From the NCBI GenBank assembly GCA_934307185.1, contig CAKRCJ010000141.1, positions 1 through 6,220 of the forward strand: a DNA stretch of 6,220 nt, written 5' to 3'. Under the pieces are notes generated by a model. It did no database searches and had not been told where the DNA came from. It worked only from the letters and a program-made list of their open reading frames with translations. A program made the translations under genes and the position numbers. Source of the stretch: an uncultured Roseburia sp. GTDB taxonomy: Bacteria; Bacillota; Clostridia; Lachnospirales; Lachnospiraceae. Of the stretch, positions 1 to 5,882 are shown one piece after another; the stretch's first letter is position 1; each line of letters opens with the position of its first letter.

Positions 1-1652
1 AAATGCGGCATTTTTGCAATATCTGCAACCGTCACATTGCCACCGATGTCCCTTCCAACGCAGAAGGAAATATTGGACGGATGGCTCTTAAATTCCCGGG
101 AGTCAACCAGCTCACGGAAAGAGACCGTCACAGTCTCTTTGTTCGGCACCTCAATTCCAACGGCTGCTTTTCCCGGTATCGGAGCCTCAATTCGGATATC
201 AGCAGCGGCAAGGTTCAGCTTGATGTCATCTGCAAGGTTGACAATCTTGCTTACCTTTACGCCCATTTCCGGCTGAATTTCATAGCGGGTAACGGATGGT
301 CCGCAGCTGATATTGGTAATGGTTACATTCACACCAAAGTTTTTTAACGTCTGCTGTAATTTCTGGGCAGTCTCCTGCAGATGCTGTCTGGAGTCGCCCT
401 GTTTATTGCCCGGCGCTTTCAAAAGCTCTACCGGTGGAAATACATATTTCTTTTCCGGAACCGTCTCTGCCATTTCCTCTGCAATCGCTTCGACATCGTT
501 TTTGATGTCATCCTCGGTCGGCTTTGCATTTTTCTTCGTCTTAGCAGACGGTGCGGCTTCGTATTCTTCTATTTTATGTAATGGATCCGCTTTTTCCTCC
601 GGCTCCTGATATGCCGGTTCTGTGGAAAATAAACTTTCATCCGGCTCTGTAAAAGCCTGTGGCTCATGCTCTGTTTTTTGTGCCGTGACAGGAGCCGGTT
701 CTGCTTTACTGTCAAACTCTAAAATACTTGCCTCAAGTGCGCGTATCGCCTCATCTGAAAAAGCAGATGGTGAGGCTTTAAATTCTTCCTCGTATGTATC
801 TTCCTGTGCCGGTGTCGCATCGGAAGTTAAAGTAATATGCTGTTCTTCCTTTATCTCCGGGAACTCAATCTCCTTCTGATTTAAAAGCTTATCAATGTTA
901 ATCTCACTGACCTCATCCGAAGTAGTTTTCTCTTCCTTTTTCTGCGGAAGAACCTTAGTGTCTAAGGCAACGCCCTCAACCTTGCGGTCCATTCTGCGAA
1001 GCTCTCTCTCTTCCTTTTTCTTTTCCGCGTATTCTCTATAGCGTTCATTATTTTCTTTTGCAGTCTCATAAACCTTGCGGCCGCCCTTTTGCATTCCTTT
1101 TAATGCTGAACGCTCTGTAATAAGTACAAGACAGATAATCATTGCGATAACGTCAATCACATATGCTCCCACAAGTCCAAAGCTTTTGCAGATAATTCCT
1201 GCCAGGAAACCGCCAAGCAGTCCACCGCCAGTTTTATGTTCAGCACTGTACTGATATGCCAGAAGCGCTCCTTTTGCTTCACTTCCGCTTAATACAAGTT
1301 CTAGAAACATACATAAAAAAAGGACAAAAATACATCCTGATACTATTTTTACAGTTGCAATCTGATTTCCTTTATTAGAAGCTGCAAAAAAAGTTCCTAT
1401 CACCAGAATAACCGGAAAAATATAAGCTATCAGTCCAAATATTCCAAAAAAGAAGCTGCTGATTGCTCCGCCAATAAAACCGCCAATTCCAAAATTGCTG
1501 ATAAATAATAAGATGGATACTGCAAGAACAATCCAAAGAATTACTTCTTCTGTAAAATTTTCATGCTGCACTTCATTTTTCTTACGTCTCGAATTTGTTT
1601 TTCTGCCAGAAGAACTTCTGCCAGAGGAACTCTTTCTTTTCCCCGTTGCCAA
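1..1652 (-). CDS. ftsK: FtsK/SpoIIIE DNA translocase, N-terminal part (3' end outside window)
   Basis: Septum-anchored ATPase of the FtsK/SpoIIIE family, which pumps chromosomal DNA through the closing division or sporulation septum. The window holds 550 complete codons with no stop. A basic Ser/Gly/Arg/Lys-rich start (residues 1-25) is followed by about four hydrophobic membrane segments (roughly 36-53, 65-90, 102-122, 158-178). A charged, Glu/Pro-rich linker (about 185-400) leads to the alpha part of the motor from about 403: YVFPPVELL, GPSVTRYEIQPEMGVKVSKI (451-470), APIPGKAAVGIEVPN (490-504) and DIAKMPH (544-550). In the family the Walker A loop follows directly, so the ATPase core and gamma domain lie beyond position 1. 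The start is TTG at 1650-1652, preceded by GGAGG seven bases away; no better in-frame ATG exists. It begins 24 bases after the uppP stop, so co-transcription is likely. Whether it is the vegetative or the sporulation paralogue cannot be told from this part. Confidence 0.95.
   Translation of the reverse strand, partial: MATGKRKSSSGRSSSGRKTNSRRKKNEVQHENFTEEVILWIVLAVSILLFISNFGIGGFIGGAISSFFFGIFGLIAYIFPVILVIGTFFAASNKGNQIATVKIVSGCIFVLFLCMFLELVLSGSEAKGALLAYQYSAEHKTGGGLLGGFLAGIICKSFGLVGAYVIDVIAMIICLVLITERSALKGMQKGGRKVYETAKENNERYREYAEKKKEERELRRMDRKVEGVALDTKVLPQKKEEKTTSDEVSEINIDKLLNQKEIEFPEIKEEQHITLTSDATPAQEDTYEEEFKASPSAFSDEAIRALEASILEFDSKAEPAPVTAQKTEHEPQAFTEPDESLFSTEPAYQEPEEKADPLHKIEEYEAAPSAKTKKNAKPTEDDIKNDVEAIAEEMAETVPEKKYVFPPVELLKAPGNKQGDSRQHLQETAQKLQQTLKNFGVNVTITNISCGPSVTRYEIQPEMGVKVSKIVNLADDIKLNLAAADIRIEAPIPGKAAVGIEVPNKETVTVSFRELVDSREFKSHPSNISFCVGRDIGGNVTVADIAKMPH
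1601..1630 (-). repeat. 15-bp tandem repeat inside ftsK start
   Basis: Two adjacent 15-base copies (1601-1615 and 1616-1630) differ at one base. The length is a multiple of three, so the pair encodes SSSGR-SSSGR at residues 8-17 of the FtsK N-terminus without shifting the frame. It looks like a small in-frame duplication in the cytoplasmic basic tail ahead of the first membrane segment. Confidence 0.8.
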
Positions 1653-1664
1653 GTTGTTACCTCC
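1650..1664 (-). promoter_or_regulatory. ftsK ribosome binding site with TTG start
   Basis: On the minus strand GGAGG (1660-1664) stands seven bases before a TTG codon (1650-1652). The optimal spacing fixes the rare start codon. The next in-frame ATG lies much further in, past the first membrane segments, and starting there would remove the anchor. Confidence 0.85.
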
Positions 1665-1676
1665 AATATCTGTTTC

Positions 1677-2582
1677 CTATAATGTATAAAAAAAGCCGCC
1701 AACTGAAATTGCCCCGACAATAAAACAATAAATTGCGAATCCACGGAACTTCTTTTTGCGTACAATGACAAGCATTGTTTTAATACAAATGTATCCGACC
1801 ACTGCAGCAATTACCATTCCAATAATATAATAAGTGATTTCTGTTCCGGTTATTGACAGTCCGAATAAATCCTTTAATTCCAGGACCATTGCGCCTAAAA
1901 TTGCCGGTATAGACATAATAAAAGAATATTTCACTGCAAATTTACGGTTAAATCCACTGAGCAGACATGCTGTAATTGTTGTTCCACTGCGGGAAAGTCC
2001 CGGCAATGTTGCAATTCCCTGTGCAATTCCAATTACAAATGCGTTCGTATATGTAATATTTTTCGGAAGCCTGTCTCCACCTTTGGTATGGTCTGCAATC
2101 AGCAGTAAAACCGCTGTCAGGATAAGACAGATACCGGGTACAATTAATAGCTCCGATGCCATTTCCACTACATCTTTTCCGGCATATCCGATAATTCCGG
2201 TCGGAATGGTAGAAACAATAATAAGCATGACAAACTTACGATAACTGCTGTTTACAATTCTCCGGTAAGACGCATATCCCGCACCGCCTTCTTTTGTACC
2301 TTTTATCCGTAGAAAAAGATTATTAAAAAATGCTCCCACATTGCAGAACACATCCCTTATAATACATAATCCCTCTATTATCATTCTTAATATGTCTTTA
2401 TAATAAACTGCACAGATTGCGATTAATGTGCCGACATGAAGCAGCACATCAAACAGCATACCTGTATCCATCTCAATTCCAAATAGTATTTTAAATAATG
2501 CAAGGTGTCCCGAACTGCTGACTGGAAGAAATTCTGTCAATCCCTGGATGATACCCATAAATACGGCTTGAATCAAGCTCAT
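1677..2582 (-). CDS. uppP: Undecaprenyl-diphosphatase (UppP/BacA family)
   Basis: Integral membrane enzyme that dephosphorylates undecaprenyl diphosphate to undecaprenyl phosphate, recycling the lipid carrier for peptidoglycan and other wall polymers. The family is known for bacitracin resistance. At 301 residues it is somewhat longer than E. coli BacA (273). The (E/Q)xxxE motif is QGLTE (13-17) and continues into FLPVSSSGH (18-26). The second signature, PGLSRSGTT (194-202), contains the Arg expected at the active site. The chain is hydrophobic throughout, with several membrane helices. A basic cytoplasmic loop near residues 75-115 (RIKGTKEGG and following) is longer than in E. coli and accounts for much of the extra length. 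The ATG start is supported by GGGAGG (2591-2596) eight bases upstream. The TAG stop lies 24 bases before the ftsK start, which suggests one transcript. Confidence 0.96.
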   Translation of the reverse strand: MSLIQAVFMGIIQGLTEFLPVSSSGHLALFKILFGIEMDTGMLFDVLLHVGTLIAICAVYYKDILRMIIEGLCIIRDVFCNVGAFFNNLFLRIKGTKEGGAGYASYRRIVNSSYRKFVMLIIVSTIPTGIIGYAGKDVVEMASELLIVPGICLILTAVLLLIADHTKGGDRLPKNITYTNAFVIGIAQGIATLPGLSRSGTTITACLLSGFNRKFAVKYSFIMSIPAILGAMVLELKDLFGLSITGTEITYYIIGMVIAAVVGYICIKTMLVIVRKKKFRGFAIYCFIVGAISVGGFFYTL

Positions 2583-2605
2583 AATCTTTTCCTCCCTTGT
2601 ACCTT

Positions 2606-2636
2606 ATGTGATATATTTCAAAATACGCTATCACAT
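2606..2636 (-). other. Leader hairpin upstream of uppP
   Basis: A perfect 8-bp inverted repeat (ATGTGATA at 2606-2613 with TATCACAT at 2629-2636) is extended, after a 3-base bulge, by a 4-5 bp inner AT stem. Read on the minus strand it is followed by AAGGTAC and then the uppP Shine-Dalgarno, with no U-tract, so it is not an ordinary terminator of tepA. It would sit in the 5' leader of a uppP transcript. It could be an mRNA-stabilising structure or an operator dyad. On the plus strand it is followed by T-rich sequence, but no plus-strand gene ends there. Confidence 0.5.
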
Positions 2637-2649
2637 TTCTTTTGTTTTT

Positions 2650-2679
2650 ATTATAGTTCATACTTTTTTAGTATATCAT
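2650..2679 (-). promoter_or_regulatory. Candidate sigma-A promoter for uppP-ftsK
   Basis: A perfect minus-strand -10 hexamer TATAAT (2650-2655) lies 18 bp from ATGATA (2674-2679), a 4/6 match to the -35 consensus that overlaps the tepA stop codon. Predicted transcription would start near 2643 and give a leader of about 60 bases that includes the hairpin at 2606-2636. The -10 is strong and the -35 weak. In AT-rich DNA a TATAAT can occur by chance, so this is a candidate only. Confidence 0.4.
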
Positions 2680-3374
2680 ATTTCAATATCGTTGTCATTA
2701 AAAGGTTTTACAGAAATTAGTTCGTGCAATTTTAAAAATGCTTCATGTATGCCTCCTACCTCATTAATCAGACCTTCTTTTACCGCTTCACTTCCAACTA
2801 AAATTGTGCCTAAATCTTTTGTGAGCATTCCCGTATTCATCATCAGTTGTTCTAATCTTTCTTCTCCCGCATCTGAATGCATAGCGATAAATTTTAAAAT
2901 CCGGTTCTGCATCTGTTTGAAATAATCATAAGTCGGCTGTGCCCCAATGACGGTTCCGCTCATGCGCACCGGGTGAATGACCATTGTGCCTGACGGAACA
3001 ATAAAAGAATAATCAGTCGACACCGCTAATGGTACACCTATTGAATGGCTTCCGCCTAACACCAAAGAGACCGTCGGTTTTTTTATAGATGCTACCATTT
3101 CTGCAATTGCAAGACCGCTTTCCACGTCACCTCCTACCGTATTTAAAAGCAAAAGCAGTCCGTCTACATCACTATTTTCCTCGATTTCTGCAAGCTTTGG
3201 CAGCACATGCTCATATTTTGTTGTCTTTGTTGCCGCCGGCAGGCACTCATGTCCTTCGATTTCACCGATAATCGTGAGAAGTGAAATGCGGTCTTCGCCT
3301 TTTTTTAACTCAATCTGTCCAAATTCTTTGATTTCTTCATTTTTCTGTTTTTTATTTTCTGTTTTTTCGTCCAT
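2676..3374 (-). CDS. tepA: ClpP-like serine protease family protein (TepA type)
   Basis: Member of the ClpP/crotonase fold, closest in style to Bacillus TepA (YmfB), which has been linked to protein translocation and spore-related functions. The substrate here is unknown. From Met at 3374 it has 232 residues. A charged Lys/Glu N-terminal tail (1-30) replaces the usual ClpP start. The ClpP-like core shows NTVGGDVESG (78-87), the nucleophile region GGSHSIG (107-113, Ser111) and MVIHP (131-135, His134). The acid region TKDLGTILVGSEAVKEGLI holds Asp187, although its register against classical ClpP is uncertain. No signal peptide or membrane segment is seen, so it is probably cytosolic or peripheral. 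A Met five codons upstream (3389) is also possible, but the GGAGG motif (3379-3383) lies between the two and supports the inner start, with a short 4-base spacing. Closeness to ftsK/spoIIIE echoes the tepA-spoIIIE order in Bacillus, though here uppP lies between them. Confidence 0.85.
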   Translation of the reverse strand: MDEKTENKKQKNEEIKEFGQIELKKGEDRISLLTIIGEIEGHECLPAATKTTKYEHVLPKLAEIEENSDVDGLLLLLNTVGGDVESGLAIAEMVASIKKPTVSLVLGGSHSIGVPLAVSTDYSFIVPSGTMVIHPVRMSGTVIGAQPTYDYFKQMQNRILKFIAMHSDAGEERLEQLMMNTGMLTKDLGTILVGSEAVKEGLINEVGGIHEAFLKLHELISVKPFNDNDIEI

Positions 3375-3389
3375 ATTTCCTCCATGCAA

Positions 3390-3439
3390 AAAGAACAGGT
3401 TATAAAGAAGCTTCTGCCGCTTTACAATTCCTGTTCTTT
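3390..3439 (-). terminator. Bulged hairpin, likely terminator between glgA and tepA
   Basis: A perfect 10-bp inverted repeat (3390-3399 with 3430-3439; AAAGAACAGG against CCTGTTCTTT) is extended, after a 2-base bulge, by an 8-bp inner stem (3400-3407 with 3420-3427). The inner stem has one position that pairs as G-U on the minus-strand RNA only. The minus-strand 3' side ends GTTCTTTTTG, giving a U-rich tail as in intrinsic terminators. It begins about 30 bases after the glgA stop and ends about 15 bases before the tepA start. The wobble and the tail both point to minus-strand use. The loop contains a HindIII-like palindrome (AGAAGCTTCT, 3406-3415). Confidence 0.6.
3399..3427 (-). promoter_or_regulatory. 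Candidate tepA promoter embedded in a hairpin
   Basis: On the minus strand TTGTAA (3422-3427, 4/6 to TTGACA) and TATAAC (3399-3404, 5/6 to TATAAT) are separated by exactly 17 bp. Transcription would begin near 3392, leaving a leader of about 18 bases with the tepA Shine-Dalgarno. Both hexamers lie in the arms of the glgA/tepA inverted repeat, so a transcript from here keeps only part of the 3' arm and escapes the terminator. Confidence 0.4.
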
Positions 3440-3470
3440 AGTATGGAAATAAAACAATTTTTTATTCAGT

Positions 3471-4928
3471 TTACACCGTATAACCAAGCAGATAGTTGTA
3501 AAGACCTTCGTATTTGCCTTTTGAGGTCTTCCATGAATAGTCATTTGCCATTCCACGTTCTACAATCTGGTTCCACTGCTTCTTTTTGTCAAAGTAAATG
3601 TGCTTTGCATAGTTTACAATGCCAAGCATTTCCTCCCCATTATAATTTTTAAAAGAGAAGCCGTCCCCTGTATTCTCGTACTCATTAAATGGTTTTACGG
3701 TATCCCGCAGACCTCCTGTTTCACGGACAATCGGCACCGTTCCATAACGGAAAGAGATAAGCTGCGTCAGACCGCACGGCTCGAAACGTGACGGCATTAA
3801 AAATGCATCTGCCGCAGCGTATAACTTATGTGCCAGGTCATCGGAATAACAGATATTAGCGGATACTCTGTCCCCATACTTCCAGGCATAATGGCGGAAC
3901 ATATTCTCATACTGCGCATCTCCGGTTCCAATTACAACAATCTGGGTATAATCATCTACAAGTCTGTCAATGACATAATTGATAAGGTCTAAGCCCTTCT
4001 GGTCGGTAAGACGAGAAATCAACCCAATCATAAACTTCTTTTTATCGACAGTAAGGTCTAATTCTTCCTGCAATTTCAGCTTATTATTCACTTTCTTCTT
4101 ACGGAAATTCGAAGCGTTATAATTTGTATAAATCTTCTCGTCTGTTTCCGGGTCATAGACAGAATAATCAATTCCGTTTACAATTCCCTGCATATCAAAA
4201 TGTCTCGCAGAAAGAAGTCCGTCAAGCCCCTCTCCGTAATATTCGGTCTGTATCTCCTGTGCATACGAATCGCTTACCGTTGTAATATAATCTGCATATG
4301 CAAGTCCACCCTTTAACATATTTGCATCTTTGTGGAATTCCAGCTTATCCGGTGCAAATAAATCAGCCGACAGTCCTGTCAGCCCCTTCATCGTCTTTAC
4401 ATCCCATACTCCCTGGAACTTCAGGTTATGAATGGTAATCATTGATTTCATTCCCCAGTAAAAAGAGTCTGCCTGGAATTCATTCTTTAAATATACCGGA
4501 ATTAAACCAGTCTCCCAGTCATGGCAATGAATAAGCTCCGGTCTGAAATCAATCTGCTTTAACATGGATAATACTGCTTTATCAAAGAAACAGAACTTTT
4601 CAATATCATACCGGATATCCCCATAAGGTGTATCACAGGTAAAGTATTCCTGATTATCAATAAAATAATATGTAATTCCATTCAGTTCATATTTTAAAAT
4701 ACCAACATATTTATTCTGGATATAGCTTCCGGCATTCATATAAAAATGTGTCACATATTCAAAATTGCTTCTGTATTTTTCCGGAATACAGCTATAATTT
4801 GGTATTACAACCCGGACGTCCCACTCTTTTTTTGAAAACTCCTTCGGTAATGCTCCACAGACATCTGCAAGTCCACCTGTTTTGATAAAAGGAACACATT
4901 CTGATGCCGCAAAAAGAATTCGCTTCAT
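3471..4928 (-). CDS. glgA: Glycogen synthase (ADP-glucose type, GT5 family)
   Basis: Cytosolic glycosyltransferase that adds glucose from ADP-glucose to the non-reducing ends of alpha-1,4-glucan, building storage glycogen. The chain has 485 residues, normal for bacterial GlgA (about 475-490). Family motifs are in order. The nucleotide-sugar loop is KTGGLADV (16-23). HCHDWETG (134-141) and TIHNLKFQG (165-173) lie in the N-terminal GT-B domain, and GIVNGID (248-254) is at the hinge. In the C-terminal domain, SRLTDQKGLDL (305-315) carries the Arg/Lys pair expected to bind phosphate, SRFEPCGLTQL (380-390) carries the acidic active-site residue, and GTVPIVRETGGLRDTV spans 396-411. The start is firm: AGGAGG (4937-4942) stands eight bases before ATG. 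There are no glgB, glgC, glgD or glgP neighbours, and apparent terminators flank it, so it is probably transcribed alone. The synthase-versus-starch-synthase distinction rests on family context only. Confidence 0.96.
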   Translation of the reverse strand: MKRILFAASECVPFIKTGGLADVCGALPKEFSKKEWDVRVVIPNYSCIPEKYRSNFEYVTHFYMNAGSYIQNKYVGILKYELNGITYYFIDNQEYFTCDTPYGDIRYDIEKFCFFDKAVLSMLKQIDFRPELIHCHDWETGLIPVYLKNEFQADSFYWGMKSMITIHNLKFQGVWDVKTMKGLTGLSADLFAPDKLEFHKDANMLKGGLAYADYITTVSDSYAQEIQTEYYGEGLDGLLSARHFDMQGIVNGIDYSVYDPETDEKIYTNYNASNFRKKKVNNKLKLQEELDLTVDKKKFMIGLISRLTDQKGLDLINYVIDRLVDDYTQIVVIGTGDAQYENMFRHYAWKYGDRVSANICYSDDLAHKLYAAADAFLMPSRFEPCGLTQLISFRYGTVPIVRETGGLRDTVKPFNEYENTGDGFSFKNYNGEEMLGIVNYAKHIYFDKKKQWNQIVERGMANDYSWKTSKGKYEGLYNYLLGYTV

Positions 4929-4963
4929 GACTTATACCTCCTCCAAAGTCCTTATACAATCAT

Positions 4964-4993
4964 CATATAACATTTTTTAATAGAATGCTACAA
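4964..4993 (-). promoter_or_regulatory. Weak promoter candidate for glgA
   Basis: In the 88-base gap between the upstream hairpin and glgA, the minus strand shows TTGTAG (4988-4993) and, 18 bp on, TATATG (4964-4969), overlapping TATGAT (4962-4967, 5/6 but 20 bp away). A further TATAAG lies at 4951-4956 without a good -35. None is strong. Since a terminator closes the previous unit, a promoter is expected here, and this is the best-spaced pair I see. Confidence 0.25.
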
Positions 4994-4995
4994 TT

Positions 4996-5015
4996 TTATG
5001 TAAAGAAGTACATAA
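4996..5015. repeat. Perfect 20-bp dyad upstream of glgA
   Basis: TTATGTA (4996-5002) and TACATAA (5009-5015) form a perfect 7-bp inverted repeat around a 6-base centre. It lies just upstream of the best glgA -35 candidate and right next to the hairpin that ends the yebC unit. The position would suit an activator site. It could also be a second small hairpin trailing the terminator. It does not match the catabolite-repression cre consensus. Confidence 0.4.
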
Positions 5016-5016
5016 G

Positions 5017-5084
5017 AAAAAGAGAGACTTATTAATATGCCCCTGTCTAAGTGACAGGAAAAATATCAATAAGTCCCTCTTTTT
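5017..5084 (-). terminator. Long nested intrinsic terminator after yebC
   Basis: A 22-bp outer stem (5017-5038 with 5063-5084) has two positions that pair as G-U in minus-strand RNA and would be A-C mismatches on the plus strand. It encloses a separate 6-bp hairpin (CCTGTC at 5042-5047 with GACAGG at 5053-5058, 5-base loop). The minus-strand 3' side ends CTCTTTTTC. It starts four bases after the yebC stop, so it ends the corC-yebC unit. The wobbles show that the selected strand is minus. A T-rich run on the plus side could also let it stop antisense transcripts. Confidence 0.85.
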
Positions 5085-5087
5085 TAT

Positions 5088-5816
5088 TTATTCATCCCAG
5101 TTATGGTAAACCTGCTGAACATCATCATCATCATCCAAAAGGTCTAAGATACGATTAATATTTGTAATATCTTCATCCGCAGACAACTCAACGTAGTTCT
5201 GAGGTATCATTGTAACTTCTGCCTCTGCCATTGGAATTTTTTCCTTTTCCAATGCTTCTCTTACTGTCTCAAAATCATCCGGAGAAGTAAGAACTTCAAA
5301 GCTGTCTTCCTCTTCGTTAAAATCTTCGGCACCGGCGTCTAATGCAATCATCATTAAATCGTCAGCATCCATATCACAATCTTCTTTTGCAATGATAATC
5401 TGACCTTTTTCATCGAACATATAAGATACACAGCCCTGTGTACCGATGCTTCCGTGACCTTTTGTAAATGCATTTCTTACATTTGCAGCGGTACGGTTTT
5501 TATTATCTGTTAAGCATTTAACAATAATAGCTGTCCCACTTGGTCCGTATCCTTCATATGTACAGTATTCATAGTTTACAGCATTTCCGTCACCGGCAGC
5601 TTTTTTGATACCACGCTCAATGGTATCGTTTGGCATGTTATTGCTCTTTGCTTTTGCAACAACCTGTGCAAGCTTAAAGTTATTGGATGGGTCTGGTCCG
5701 CCTTCTTTTACTGCTACTGCAATTTCCCTACCGATAATGGTAAAGATTTTACCTTTTGCAGCATCATTTTTTTCCTTCTTATGCTTAATATTGGCAAATT
5801 TTGAATGTCCTGACAT
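5088..5816 (-). CDS. yebC: YebC/TACO1-family translation factor
   Basis: Cytosolic YebC/PmpR/TACO1-family protein. The family was long annotated as a transcriptional regulator. More recent work links it to relieving ribosome stalling at proline-rich stretches, so the regulator label is doubtful. The 242 residues match the usual length (about 240-250). Signatures are [14 protein letters not shown] (1-14), GKIFT (22-26), [14 protein letters not shown] (60-73), [19 protein letters not shown] (87-105), NRTAANVR (107-114) and SYMF (131-134). An acidic tail ends in [17 protein letters not shown]. Position 7 is Phe where most relatives have Trp. The start has AGAGGA (5826-5831) nine bases upstream. 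It lies 66 bases downstream of the CorC-type gene with no terminator between them, so the two are probably co-transcribed. A strong hairpin follows the stop. Confidence 0.95.
   Translation of the reverse strand: MSGHSKFANIKHKKEKNDAAKGKIFTIIGREIAVAVKEGGPDPSNNFKLAQVVAKAKSNNMPNDTIERGIKKAAGDGNAVNYEYCTYEGYGPSGTAIIVKCLTDNKNRTAANVRNAFTKGHGSIGTQGCVSYMFDEKGQIIIAKEDCDMDADDLMMIALDAGAEDFNEEEDSFEVLTSPDDFETVREALEKEKIPMAEAEVTMIPQNYVELSADEDITNINRILDLLDDDDDVQQVYHNWDE
5121..5135 (-). repeat. (GAT)5 trinucleotide run in yebC
   Basis: Five identical GAT codons on the minus strand encode Asp228-232 of YebC, near the C-terminus. The run is short and in frame, so slippage would only lengthen or shorten the acidic stretch. 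The family commonly has acidic residues here, so the run is probably of little consequence. Confidence 0.7.
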
Positions 5817-5882
5817 AAATTTGTATCCTCTCTTCTTATTTTATATTTTTCATTTGTCAAAATTTTAAATCACTCAGATTAA

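Noticed and set aside
3..879. Several plus-strand ORFs of 66-114 codons opposite ftsK
   Set aside because: The minus frame reads as a continuous FtsK with correct family motifs. The plus ORFs are low-complexity Ser/Phe-rich mirror translations of it.
1541..1810. Minus-strand 89-codon ORF across the uppP end and ftsK start
   Set aside because: It is in a different frame from both genes, overlaps both, and resembles no family. The uppP and ftsK frames explain the stretch fully.
1834..2244. 136-codon plus-strand ORF opposite uppP
   Set aside because: It lies wholly inside the uppP coding region on the other strand, has no ribosome binding site seen, and encodes no recognisable family. It is a shadow of uppP.
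2660..2674. Small inverted repeat ATACT-T5-AGTAT just after the tepA stop, as a terminator
   Set aside because: Only 5 bp, almost all A-T, and on the minus strand it is followed by GAAC instead of a U-tract.
5833..5860. Perfect TTGACA (5855-5860) on the minus strand before yebC as a promoter
   Set aside because: The only hexamer at suitable spacing (16 bp) is TAAGAA, a poor -10. A start from it would fall in or after the Shine-Dalgarno. TATAAA lies only 9 bp away, too close.
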